A DNA stretch of 64,000 bases from an uncultured Verrucomicrobiota bacterium (lineage in GTDB: Bacteria; Verrucomicrobiota; Verrucomicrobiia; Limisphaerales; UBA9464): contig CAIXUG010000003.1 in the NCBI GenBank assembly GCA_903922605.1, positions 1 through 64,000 of the forward strand, written 5' to 3'. Positions 43,074-50,613 of the stretch are shown piece after piece. A model generated the notes under the pieces. It did not search any database and had not been told where the DNA came from. It saw only the letters and a list, made by a program, of their open reading frames with translations. Both the position numbers and the translations under genes were made by a program. Position 1 is the stretch's first letter. The number at the start of each line of letters is the position of its first letter.

Positions 43074-43192
43074 GCCGGCAGCCAGAAATAGCCGGCGGGA
43101 AAACGGTGGACGCCCATTTGAAGGTCCATCCACGGCAAGGACGCCGTGCAACAAACAATGCCCCGCAAGGGGCAAACTCATGGATAGAGTTT
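43074..43192 (+). promoter_or_regulatory. Structured flagellin leader 1 (five hairpins, two with ANGGA loops)
   Basis: P0: GCCGGC 43074-43079 / 43091-43096. A: 43105-43111 / 43124-43130 (7 bp with one G-T). B: CACGGC/GCCGTG 43131-43148 with loop AAGGAC. C: TGCCCC-GCAA-GGGGCA 43159-43174. D: AAACTC/GAGTTT 43174-43192 with loop ATGGATA, ending at the base before ATG. Loops B and D contain ANGGA, the element bound by CsrA/RsmA, and D covers the ribosome-binding region. The same fold recurs at 44172 and 44989. Confidence 0.75.
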
Positions 43193-43996
43193 ATGGTCAT
43201 CAATACTAACATCTCGGCTCAAAACGGTGCTCGCTACCTCGCGGATTCGAGCGCAATGCTCAGCAAATCCCTCGCTCGTCTGTCTTCCGGCTCGAAGCTC
43301 ACTTCGCCGGAGGATGATGCCGCCGGGCTTGCAGTTTCCGTTCGGTTCGACGCGCAGATCAGCCGGATCGGTGCGGCCGTCTCCAATCTGGGAAATGCCA
43401 CTTCATTCAACCAGACGCAGGACGGTTATCTCGGCAAAGTCGGCAACGCGCTCAATCGCATGAGTGAACTCAGCGTCCTCTCGCAGGACGTGACCAAGTC
43501 CGACAGCGATCGGTCCCTCTACAACGCCGAATTCACGCAGCTCGGGGCCTATGTCAATGACATCGCGACCAAGCAGTTCAACGGAGTCAACCTGTTTGAC
43601 GGCACCTCCCTGAACGTGACGACGGACGGCGACGGCTCCACCGTGGCCACCACCGGAGTCAATCTCGCGGCCTCGGCCTACACCACGGCCACGGGTTCGA
43701 CCGTGGACACCGCCGCGAATGCGGCCACCGCCCTGACCAACGTCAAGGCGGCCATCGATCAGCTTTCAACGGATCGCGCCAACCTGGGCGCGAACTTGTC
43801 GGTGATGGGTTCCTACAGCGCGCAGCTGAGCGTGCTGAGCGACAACCTCACCCAGGCCAACAGCCGGATCAAGGATGTCGATGTCGCGCAGGAAAGCACG
43901 AACTTCGCCAAGGCGAACATCCTGGTCCAGGCAGGCACCGCGATGCTGGCCCAGGCGAATTCCTCGTCGCAGTCGGTGATGAAGCTGATGCAGTAA
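43193..43996 (+). CDS. fliC: Flagellin 1
   Basis: A 267-residue filament subunit. The start at MVINTNISAQNGARYLADSS is the conserved flagellin N-terminus; the open frame upstream is the leader. The N-terminal D0/D1 helices include LARLSSGSKLTSPEDDAAGLAV, and FNGVNLFDG closes D1. The variable centre is short (about residues 145-185), so D2/D3 are essentially absent. The C-terminal D1/D0 helix is IKDVDVAQESTNFAKANILVQAGTAMLAQANSSSQSVMKLMQ. It is very similar to flagellin 2. Secretion is by the flagellar type III apparatus. A sigma-28 promoter and terminator bracket the gene as a single-gene unit. Confidence 0.96.
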   Translation: MVINTNISAQNGARYLADSSAMLSKSLARLSSGSKLTSPEDDAAGLAVSVRFDAQISRIGAAVSNLGNATSFNQTQDGYLGKVGNALNRMSELSVLSQDVTKSDSDRSLYNAEFTQLGAYVNDIATKQFNGVNLFDGTSLNVTTDGDGSTVATTGVNLAASAYTTATGSTVDTAANAATALTNVKAAIDQLSTDRANLGANLSVMGSYSAQLSVLSDNLTQANSRIKDVDVAQESTNFAKANILVQAGTAMLAQANSSSQSVMKLMQ

Positions 43997-44016
43997 TCTG
44001 ATCTGATCACAGGTCG

Positions 44017-44052
44017 GGCCCGGATGGTTTCAAAGCCGTCCGGGCCTTTTTC
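44017..44052 (+). terminator. Rho-independent terminator after flagellin 1
   Basis: The 8-bp stem GGCCCGGA/TCCGGGCC with a 14-base loop is followed by five T (one C later). It lies 20 bases after the stop codon. Confidence 0.9.
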
Positions 44053-44126
44053 ATTTCATATCCGGGTCAAGTCCCATGCGCCGTCGTATGCCTGACTTTT
44101 CTCAGTCCCAGGCGGGCGCAAAACGC

Positions 44127-44153
44127 TCAAGTTTCGACGGCATCTGCCGATAT
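44127..44153 (+). promoter_or_regulatory. Sigma-28 type promoter of the orphan middle module
   Basis: TCAA 44127-44130, a 15-base spacer, then GCCGATAT 44146-44153. Distance to the following ATG is 138 bases from the -10 box, against 139 at flagellin 1 and 130 at flagellin 2. Confidence 0.75.
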
Positions 44154-44171
44154 CAGATGGACTAGAAAAGG

Positions 44172-44290
44172 TGCCGGCCACCGAAAACACCGGCAGGGGA
44201 ACGCGGTGAGCATCCCGGTCAAACACGCTCACTCACGGCAAGGAAGCCGTGGCAGCCGCCCGCAAGGGTCAACCACTCACGGATCGAGTC
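44172..44290 (+). promoter_or_regulatory. Structured flagellin-type leader 2, not followed by a flagellin
   Basis: P0: TGCCGG/CCGGCA 44172-44177 / 44190-44195. A: GTGAGC/GCTCAC 44206-44211 / 44227-44232. B: CACGGC/GCCGTG 44234-44251 with loop AAGGAA. C: CCC-GCAA-GGG 44259-44268. D: ACTC/GAGT 44275-44289 with loop ACGGATC. It has the same length (119 nt), order and loop motifs as leader 1, with different stem bases in P0, A and D. Confidence 0.75.
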
Positions 44291-44950
44291 ATGGTCACCA
44301 CCACCAGCGTCGTATCGCCACGCAGCGAGCGACATTCCGCCGAATCGGGCTTCGCGCCCGGCTGGCTTCCCCAGTTTGCCCCGCCCCGACGCTGGCCATC
44401 CCGGTCGGGGGTGAAGCTTTCCGCCGCGCCAACGCTGCCGGCAGGCGATTCTTTGGATTGGTCCGGCGACATTGCCTGGCGTCCCCAAGTCGTCCCCGCT
44501 TTCCATGGTCACAGGCGGCGAGCCTGCCGTTGCCAGATCATCCGGGGTGGTGGCTGCGCGGCTGCGGCGGCGCCCCCCTCCGGCGACAGCTGTCCGCGAC
44601 ATTTCTGCCGCCCCGGAAATGCGGACCCCCTGCGCCCGCCGGAATCAGGCGGGACACCCCGGGAGAGGGTGCCGAGGACGACCCCTTTCCGTATCATATC
44701 CGGACCTCCCCTTTGCCGCGGGTCCCGGGCCAACCGGAGGGGGCGCCATGTCTGATCCGTCTCTGCGGCGTTTCCTGCGGCGTGGCCTGCGTCGCCGGCC
44801 CATCGCAAAATCGCACGATTTTCTCGGAAAGCATCGCCCGGACTGCACCCGGCCGGCACCGGATCGCGGGGCCGGAAATCCCACGGATGCGGCCACGTTC
44901 TGCGTGCTGATCCAAAGATGTGACATGACTGAAGATTTAATATATTTATA
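44291..44950 (+). other. Region after the orphan leader: no flagellin frame, decayed gene or RNA tail
   Basis: An ATG at 44291 sits exactly where the flagellin start should be, and the next codons give MVTTTS, close to MVINTN of the flagellins. The similarity then disappears. The frame runs to 44755 but is rich in Arg, Pro and Ser, with none of the flagellin helices, and no other frame restores them. The GC-rich sequence has no clear T-run terminator. It could be a heavily decayed flagellin gene, a foreign replacement, or the body of a non-coding RNA. Confidence 0.45.
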
Positions 44951-44977
44951 TAAAGAATCGGACGAATGTACCGATAT
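44951..44977 (+). promoter_or_regulatory. Sigma-28 type promoter of flagellin 2
   Basis: TAAA 44951-44954, a 15-base spacer, then ACCGATAT 44970-44977. It sits in a conspicuously AT-rich patch (TTAATATATTTATATAAAG), unlike the surrounding DNA. Confidence 0.85.
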
Positions 44978-44988
44978 AAGATTTGGCG

Positions 44989-45106
44989 GCCGGCGGCCAT
45001 AAAAGGCCGGCAGGGATCAGGGTGATGCCCGGGAAAGTTCACCGCGTGGCAGGGATGCCACGGCAACAATGCCCCCAATGGGGGTGACTCAAGGATAGGA
45101 GTCCAT
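44989..45106 (+). promoter_or_regulatory. Structured flagellin leader 3 (five hairpins, two with ANGGA loops)
   Basis: P0: GCCGGC 44989-44994 / 45006-45011. A: GGTGA/TTCACC-side pairing 45021-45025 / 45039-45043. B: CGTGGC/GCCACG 45045-45062 with loop AGGGAT. C: CCCCC/GGGGG 45072-45084. D: GACTC/GAGTC 45086-45103 with loop AAGGATAG. The likely Shine-Dalgarno AGGAG (45097-45101) lies inside hairpin D, 5 bases before ATG. The B stem shows compensated changes against leaders 1 and 2. Confidence 0.75.
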
Positions 45107-45910
45107 ATGGTAATCAACACTAACACAGCAGCAATGAACGGCGCGCGGATGCTCGCCGACTCGTCAACGGCGCTCAGCAAGTCCCTCGCACGTCTGTCCT
45201 CCGGCTCGAAGATCACTTCGCCGGAAGATGACGCCGCGGGTCTCGCCGTGTCGGTCCGGTTCGACGCGCAGATCAGCCGCATCGGTGCGGCCAGTTCCAA
45301 CATCGGCAACGCCATCTCGTTCAACCAGACGCAGGATGGCTACATGGGCAAGGTCAGCAACGCGCTCAATCGCATGAGCGAGCTGTCGGTCCTTTCCCAG
45401 GACGTGACCAAGTCGGATTCGGATCGCGCCCTGTACAACGCGGAGTTCACCCAGCTCGGCTCGTACATCAACGACACGGCGACCAAGCAGTTCAACGGGG
45501 TCAACCTGTTTGACGGCACGGCGCTGAATGTGACCACTGACAGTGAAGGCAACACGCTGGCCACCACCGGCGTCAACATGGCGGCGAGCGCCTACACCAC
45601 GGCGACCGGTTCCACGATCGACACCGCGGCCAATGCGGCCACCGCCCTGACCAACGTCAAGGCGGCCATTGACCAGCTCTCCACGGACCGCGCCAACCTT
45701 GGTGCCAACATCTCCGTGCTGGGCAGCTACAACGATCAGCTGTCGGTGCTCAAGGACAACCTGACCTCGGCCAACAGCCGCATCAAGGATGTCGATGTCG
45801 CCACCGAGAGCACCAATTTCGCCAAGGCGAACATCCTGGTCCAGGCTGGCACCTCGATGCTCGCCCAGGCGAATTCGTCCTCGCAGTCGGTGCTGAAGCT
45901 GCTGCAGTAA
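45107..45910 (+). CDS. fliC: Flagellin 2
   Basis: A 267-residue filament subunit closely matching flagellin 1 along its length. The N-terminal helices include MVINTNTAAMNGARMLADSS and SSGSKITSPEDDAAGLAVSV. A short centre with LNVTTDSEGNTLATTGVN is followed by the C-terminal helix ending SMLAQANSSSQSVLKLLQ. Differences are scattered and conservative, as expected for a tandem duplication followed by divergence. There is no D2/D3 domain. It has its own sigma-28 promoter, structured leader and terminator. Two filament proteins of equal length suggest alternative or mixed filaments. Confidence 0.96.
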   Translation: MVINTNTAAMNGARMLADSSTALSKSLARLSSGSKITSPEDDAAGLAVSVRFDAQISRIGAASSNIGNAISFNQTQDGYMGKVSNALNRMSELSVLSQDVTKSDSDRALYNAEFTQLGSYINDTATKQFNGVNLFDGTALNVTTDSEGNTLATTGVNMAASAYTTATGSTIDTAANAATALTNVKAAIDQLSTDRANLGANISVLGSYNDQLSVLKDNLTSANSRIKDVDVATESTNFAKANILVQAGTSMLAQANSSSQSVLKLLQ

Positions 45911-45945
45911 GCAGGTTAAGGCGCCTTGAGGCGCGGGTCTCCACG

Positions 45946-45980
45946 CCCCGGCGGTGCGCAAGCGCCGCCGGGGTCTTTTT
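45946..45980 (+). terminator. Rho-independent terminator after flagellin 2
   Basis: The 9-bp stem CCCCGGCGG/CCGCCGGGG is followed by TCTTTTT. It lies 35 bases after the stop. Confidence 0.92.
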
Positions 45981-46002
45981 CACCTGGCCGCATTCCGGCG
46001 GC

Positions 46003-46030
46003 TAAAGCTCCCGGACGTTCCGGCCGATAA
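46003..46030 (+). promoter_or_regulatory. Sigma-28 type promoter of fliD, abutting the start codon
   Basis: TAAA 46003-46006, a 16-base spacer, then a perfect GCCGATAA 46023-46030. The fliD ATG is at 46039, only 8 bases past the -10 box, so the message would start at or next to the ATG. Confidence 0.75.
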
Positions 46031-46038
46031 CACCGGCA

Positions 46039-47769
46039 ATGGCGACAACAGCGACAACAACGGCGCCGCTGGATCTGGGCGTTTCAGGACTGGCCTCGGG
46101 CTTTGACTGGCGTTCGCTCGTGGACCAGCTGGCCCAGGTGCAGCGCGCCCCGGAGACCCGCCTGCAGAGTGACCAGGCCAAGCTGCAGCAGCAGAAAAGC
46201 GCGTACGGCAGCATCAACACGCAGCTGACCAGCTTGCAGACTGCGGTCACGTCGCTGACAGACCCGACGCTCTACGATTCCCGCACGACGCAGACCAGCG
46301 ACAGCACCCTCGGCACGGCCACCGCCGCGACCGGGGCACCGCAGGGCACCTACACGTTCAACGTGACCCAGCTGGCGGTCGCGGCCACGCTGCAGGGCAG
46401 CACCGGCATTGGCGGACCCCTGAGCACCACAGACGATGTTTCCGGGGTGGTGCTGGCGACGGCGGGATTCCATACGCCGGTCACCGACGGTACGATCACG
46501 GTCAACGGGAAGCAGGTCACCATTGCCAGCACGGACACCCTGCAGGATGTCTTCGACAACATCTTCACCGCCACCGGTGGCGACGTGACGGGCAGCTACG
46601 ATGCCTCGACGGACAAGATCTCCTTTTCGGGGGCCGGCGAAATCGTGCTCGGGAGCGTCAATGACACGAGCAACTTTCTCCAGGTCAGCCGGCTGCAGAA
46701 CAACGGCACGGGTGCGATCACCAGTACCAGTGCGTTGGGCGGCGTGAACCTCACCACCAACATCTCCGGTTCCAACCTGGCCACGGCGGTCACCGACGAC
46801 GGCGGCAACGGCGAGTTCACGATCAACGGGGTGTCGATCAATTTCGACCCGGCCGCCGACAGCATCAGCAACGTGCTGAACCGGATCAACAGTTCGTCCG
46901 CCGGGGTTACCGCCAGCTACGACACGGTGAACGACCGGTTTGTGCTCACCAACAAGGCCACCGGTGACGTGGGCATTTCGATGCAGGACGTGACGGGCAA
47001 CTTCCTGGCCGCCACCGGACTTTCCAGCGGCGCGCTCCAGCGGGGCAGCAACCTGCTCTACAACATCAACGGGGGCGGCCAGCTGTCGAGCCAGTCCAAC
47101 ACCATCACGGACACCAGCTCCGGTCTGACGGGTCTGAGCGTCTCCGTTCTGAAGCCAAACTCCTCGTTCACCATCTCCGTCGGTGCGGACACCGACAAGA
47201 TCAAGACGGCGATCAACACCTTTCTCACCCAGTACAACAAGGCCCAGTCAGTCATCGACACGCAGACGGCCAGCAGCACGGATGCCCAGGGCAATGTGAC
47301 GGCCGGCGTGCTGGCCTCGGACCGCGACATCAGCTCGCTTGCCGGCACCCTGCGGTCCACCGCCTTCGATCCGAGTTCGTCGCTCCAAGGTGTCATCAAG
47401 AGCCTGGCCGACCTGGGCATCTCCTCCAATGGCAACGACAATTCGCTGACCATTTCGGACCAGACCAAGATGGACGACGCCCTGCAGAACAACCTGTCGG
47501 CGGTGACGGCCATGTTCACGGATGCGACGAACGGCATGGCGACCAAGCTTGCCGCCCTGCTCAACAAGACCGCGGGGGACAGCGGCACGCTGGTCGCGCA
47601 GCAGAACAACCTGACAAAGCAGTCCAGCGACATCGACACCAAGATCGCGGACATGGAGCGCGTCGTGATGAACAACCGGCAATCGATGATCGACGAGTTC
47701 ACCGCCATGGAAACCGCCGAGTCCCAGACCAACCAGCAACTGGCGTACCTGCAAAAAAGCTTCCCCTGA
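46039..47769 (+). CDS. fliD: Flagellar hook-associated protein 2 (filament cap)
   Basis: The 576-residue cap protein on which flagellin polymerises. Typical N-terminus LDLGVSGLASGFDWRSLVDQLAQVQRAPETRLQ, then a coiled segment and a FliD N-domain to about 110. The central domains are beta-rich with FTINGVSINFDPAADSISNVLNRIN (flagellin-hook IN-like motif, about 255-280). The C-terminal FliD domain (about 345-576) contains LADLGISSNGNDNSLTISDQTKMDDALQ and ends in a coiled coil with MIDEFTAMETAESQTNQQLAYLQKSF. Length is within the family range. It follows flagellin 2 but has its own sigma-28 promoter, apparently without a leader. Confidence 0.95.
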   Translation: MATTATTTAPLDLGVSGLASGFDWRSLVDQLAQVQRAPETRLQSDQAKLQQQKSAYGSINTQLTSLQTAVTSLTDPTLYDSRTTQTSDSTLGTATAATGAPQGTYTFNVTQLAVAATLQGSTGIGGPLSTTDDVSGVVLATAGFHTPVTDGTITVNGKQVTIASTDTLQDVFDNIFTATGGDVTGSYDASTDKISFSGAGEIVLGSVNDTSNFLQVSRLQNNGTGAITSTSALGGVNLTTNISGSNLATAVTDDGGNGEFTINGVSINFDPAADSISNVLNRINSSSAGVTASYDTVNDRFVLTNKATGDVGISMQDVTGNFLAATGLSSGALQRGSNLLYNINGGGQLSSQSNTITDTSSGLTGLSVSVLKPNSSFTISVGADTDKIKTAINTFLTQYNKAQSVIDTQTASSTDAQGNVTAGVLASDRDISSLAGTLRSTAFDPSSSLQGVIKSLADLGISSNGNDNSLTISDQTKMDDALQNNLSAVTAMFTDATNGMATKLAALLNKTAGDSGTLVAQQNNLTKQSSDIDTKIADMERVVMNNRQSMIDEFTAMETAESQTNQQLAYLQKSFP

Positions 47770-47822
47770 CCGGGTGGTTGGCGAACTTTGCGGCAGTCAT
47801 TCGCAGTCACCCCGTTCAAGCC

Positions 47823-48485
47823 ATGAAGCAGCGCAACCGCCTTGTCGCCCTCTCGCTGGCATTCTTGCTGGCCGGTTGCTCGTCGCTCATCGTCGAGGAT
47901 GCCGTGGTGGGGCCGGATTTCGTTCCCCGGAACGTCTTTCTGGCCGCGCCGCAACTTCCCAAATCCCTCCGCACCGTGGCCGTGCTGCCGCTTACCGCCG
48001 ATCCGCGGCTGGCCGATGGCGCCGCCGGCATCATGACCCTGGAGCCGGTGCTGCGCGGTGAACTCACCAAGGAGCAGCGCTTTGAACTGATCTTCATCAG
48101 CCCGCAACAGCTGCGCGAGTGGACCCAGCGGACCAGCTGGACGGCGAACGATGAGCTTCCGCCCAGTTTCTTCGACACGCTCCGCCGGCATGTGCACTGC
48201 GACGGCGTGATGTTCAGCCAGCTGACCCAGTATCAGGCGTATCCGCCGCTCTCGCTCGGCTGGCGGTTCAAGCTGGTGGATGGCGTTTCCTACCAGGCCG
48301 TGTGGGCGGTTGATGAGATTTTTGACTCGCGCGACAAGGCGGTGTCCAACTCGGCGCGCCGCTACCAGCAGGCCAGCCAGACCATGGGAAACACGGCGCC
48401 GGACTCCAAAATCATCCTGACCTCGCCCGACCGGTTCGCGCATTACAGCGCCGCCGCCCTGTTTGGCACGCTGCCGCCGAGGTAG
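47823..48485 (+). CDS. Lipoprotein, GNA1162/CsgG-like
   Basis: A 220-residue lipoprotein: MKQRNRLVALSLAFLLAGCSS carries a lipobox (L-A-G-C), so Cys19 is lipidated. The body, with LRTVAVLPLTADPRLADGA, LRGELTKEQRFELIFIS and HCDGVMFSQLTQYQAYPP, resembles the nucleotide-free alpha/beta fold of GNA1162/DUF799 and CsgG-like periplasmic lipoproteins. Exact family membership is uncertain. It begins 54 bases after fliD on the same strand, so it may be in the flagellar transcript, but nothing in the protein proves a flagellar role. The start at base 47823 is chosen because it gives the lipoprotein signal. Confidence 0.78.
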   Translation: MKQRNRLVALSLAFLLAGCSSLIVEDAVVGPDFVPRNVFLAAPQLPKSLRTVAVLPLTADPRLADGAAGIMTLEPVLRGELTKEQRFELIFISPQQLREWTQRTSWTANDELPPSFFDTLRRHVHCDGVMFSQLTQYQAYPPLSLGWRFKLVDGVSYQAVWAVDEIFDSRDKAVSNSARRYQQASQTMGNTAPDSKIILTSPDRFAHYSAAALFGTLPPR

Positions 48486-48523
48486 GGGTGCCTTGCGGGA
48501 GGCCGGTCCCACGGGCCATTTTT

Positions 48524-48696
48524 TGAACGTTCAACGCCCAACGACCAGCGTTGAACGTTCAAAGCAGACCTCGTTTTCTACTGTGTTCATGGAGCCGAGC
48601 CGCGTTCCACTGGCTGCAGCTTGAGGGCGAAGCGGCCGCCCTTCGTGAATTTCTTTGAGCGTTGCAAGTTCAACGTTGGACGTTGAACGTTCAAAG
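48524..48696. repeat. AACGTTGAACGTTCAA-type repeats, copies 2 and 3
   Basis: A first palindrome (48524-48565) has TTTGAACGTTCAACGCCCAA facing GCGTTGAACGTTCAAAG. A second partial unit (48661-48696) reads GTTCAACGTTGGACGTTGAA then CGTTCAAAG. It belongs to the same family as 22299-22456 and lies between convergent genes. Confidence 0.85.
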
Positions 48697-48703
48697 TCCC
48701 CCA

Positions 48704-50122
48704 TCACTCCGCCGCCGGTTCTTCGCCCTCATCCTTGCTGCCCAGCCCGTACTCGTTGAGCTTGTTGCGCAGGGTGCGGATGCTGATGCCCAGTTTGCGG
48801 GCGGCGTGGGTGCGGTTGTCGTTGCTGCGCTCGAGGGTGAAGAGGATGTGCTGCTTCTCCAGTTCGGCCAGGGAAACCACGTCACCGGTCGCCTGAGTGG
48901 GAGCGGCCGGCGGATTGGTGCCGGAAGGCACGGCTTCCGCAGCCGGGGCGGGGGAAGTGGTCAGCCCCAGGCTGTCCACCTGGATCTCGTCGCCGTCGGC
49001 GGACAGGATCACGGCGCGCTCGATGACGTTCTGGAGCTCGCGCACATTGCCCGGCCAACGGTGCGCCTGCAGTGCCGCCAAGCTGGCCGCCGAGAGGCCC
49101 GTGACCTTTACGCCATGCTTGCGGGCGAAGCGCTTCATGAACTGCGTGGCCAAAAAAGGCACATCCTCGATGCGTTCACGGAGCGGCGGCACCAAAATGG
49201 GCACGACGTTGAGGCGGAAAAAAAGATCCTGGCGGAACTCCTTGCGCTCGACGCTTTGCTCGAGGTTCCGGTTCGTCGTGGCGATGACCCGGACATCCAC
49301 CTTGATGGTGCGGTTGCCGCCGACCCGTTCCAATTCGCGTTCCTGCAGCACGCGCAGCAGCTTGGCCTGAACCTGCGGTGAAACCTCGCTCACCTCATCC
49401 AGCAGAATGGTGCCGCTGTGAGCCAGCTCGAAGCGTCCCTCGCGCTTGGCCAGCGCCCCGGTGAAGGCGCCTTTTTCATGGCCGAAAAACTCGCTCTCGA
49501 TGAGGTTCTCGGGAATGGCCGCGCAGTTCACCTTGATGAAGGGGGCGTTGGCGCGGGGGCTTTCGCGGTAGATGGCGCGGGCGACCAGCTCCTTGCCAGT
49601 ACCGCTTTCACCCTGAATGAGGACGGTGGCCTGCGTGCGGGCGACCTTGCGGATGAGCGCCCGCAGATCCTCCATGGCCTGGCTGCGCCCGAGCAACTCA
49701 TAGCCCGTCTCCGCCGGTTCTTCCTGGCTGAGGAAGCGGTTGACCTTGACCAGCTGCGTGTGTTCCTGCGCCTTGCTGAGCGTGACCTCGATCTGGTCGG
49801 CGGAGAAGGGCTTGATGATGTAGTCGAACGCGCCCTCGCGCATGCAGGTGACGGCCGATTCCACCGAGCCGTAGCCGGTGACGACGACCACGAGGGGCTT
49901 CTGCGCGCGCCCCTGCAGCTTGCGCAGGAGATCGGTGCCTTCGCCGTCGGGCAGCCGCATATCGGTGAAAACCAGGTCGAAGTTGTCCTTGGCAAGCAGT
50001 TCTTCCGCGCCCGCGATCGTCTCGGTCACGGACACGTCGTAGCGCAACCGGCGCAGTTGCTGCTCAAAAATCCGACGGACGAACGGGTCATCCTCCAGCA
50101 CCAAGATTTTTTCGATAGGCAT
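48704..50122 (-). CDS. NtrC-type sigma-54-dependent response regulator
   Basis: A 472-residue regulator with three domains. The receiver (about 1-120) has the acidic pair EDD, phospho-acceptor Asp54 in FTDMRLPDGEG and Lys in IIKPF. The AAA+ activator domain (about 145-380) has Walker A GESGTGKE, the sigma-54-contact loop GAFTGA, Walker B TILLDEV and RWPGNVRELQNVIERA. The Fis-type HTH at the C-terminus includes NDNRTHAARKLGISIRTLRNKL. It should activate sigma-54 promoters on phosphorylation. As the last gene of a flagellar/chemotaxis cluster it is a candidate flagellar master regulator (FlgR/FleQ-like role), though this is inference; no TGGCAC-TTGCA sites were noticed in the window. Confidence 0.93.
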   Translation of the reverse strand: MPIEKILVLEDDPFVRRIFEQQLRRLRYDVSVTETIAGAEELLAKDNFDLVFTDMRLPDGEGTDLLRKLQGRAQKPLVVVVTGYGSVESAVTCMREGAFDYIIKPFSADQIEVTLSKAQEHTQLVKVNRFLSQEEPAETGYELLGRSQAMEDLRALIRKVARTQATVLIQGESGTGKELVARAIYRESPRANAPFIKVNCAAIPENLIESEFFGHEKGAFTGALAKREGRFELAHSGTILLDEVSEVSPQVQAKLLRVLQERELERVGGNRTIKVDVRVIATTNRNLEQSVERKEFRQDLFFRLNVVPILVPPLRERIEDVPFLATQFMKRFARKHGVKVTGLSAASLAALQAHRWPGNVRELQNVIERAVILSADGDEIQVDSLGLTTSPAPAAEAVPSGTNPPAAPTQATGDVVSLAELEKQHILFTLERSNDNRTHAARKLGISIRTLRNKLNEYGLGSKDEGEEPAAE

Positions 50123-50193
50123 TGGACCAACGCTCGCGGCAGGGCGTCAGCCCAAAGTCCCGAAATCAGCGGAACTTCGAAAGCCAACAGCCG

Positions 50194-50613
50194 TCAGACC
50201 TGACACTGCCGCCGGTAGAGATCCGCCACAAAGTGCGGCCGCTGTCGGTTCGGCGAAGGCAGGTGACGGGGGGGCACCAAGCCACGGCGGAGCAGATTTT
50301 GCTCATTCTCCCGGTCCAAGACGATGATTTTCATGATCAGATCCTGATTCTGGCGGAGAAGGGGTTCGATTTCTGCCTGGTTGCTGCGGTCGCAGGCCGG
50401 CAAATTCTGCCATTCCCGGCGATGTGACTTGATCAGGTTGACCGACTCATCCAGGCGTCCCAGCAGGGCTTTTTTGGTCTGATAGAACTCAAAATGCCGT
50501 GAACCGTCACTTTCGCGGAGTGATTGGGACTCCTGCTCCACCAAAACAAGGATTTCGCGGCACAGCAGGAGGTGCTGGTCCAAGGCGACGCGCAGGTCGG
50601 AGATAACTTTCAT
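50194..50613 (-). CDS. FlgN-like protein (putative flagellar chaperone)
   Basis: A 139-residue, almost entirely helical protein: an N-terminal amphipathic helix (LRVALDQHLLLCREILVLVEQESQSL), a middle FYQTKKALLGRLDESVNLIKSH, and a third helix (EIEPLLRQNQDLIMKIIVLDRENEQNLLRRG). This layout, and the LLxxNQ...LL pattern, fits FlgN-type export chaperones for hook-associated proteins. Sequence similarity in that family is weak, so the call rests on pattern plus context. It overlaps the upstream TPR gene by 4 bases (ATGA), implying coupled translation. Confidence 0.55.
   Translation of the reverse strand: MKVISDLRVALDQHLLLCREILVLVEQESQSLRESDGSRHFEFYQTKKALLGRLDESVNLIKSHRREWQNLPACDRSNQAEIEPLLRQNQDLIMKIIVLDRENEQNLLRRGLVPPRHLPSPNRQRPHFVADLYRRQCQV

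Noticed and set aside
43074-45106. Flagellin leaders as a cobalamin riboswitch, because leader 2 contains GGGGAACGCGGTGAGCATCC
   Set aside because: The resemblance to the B12-box core is limited to this copy; leaders 1 and 3 lack it, and the rest of the cobalamin fold is absent.
43074-45106. Flagellin leaders as c-di-GMP (GEMM) riboswitches
   Set aside because: The characteristic GGGCAAACC ... GACGCAAAGCC pair with tetraloop and receptor is not present in the right order.
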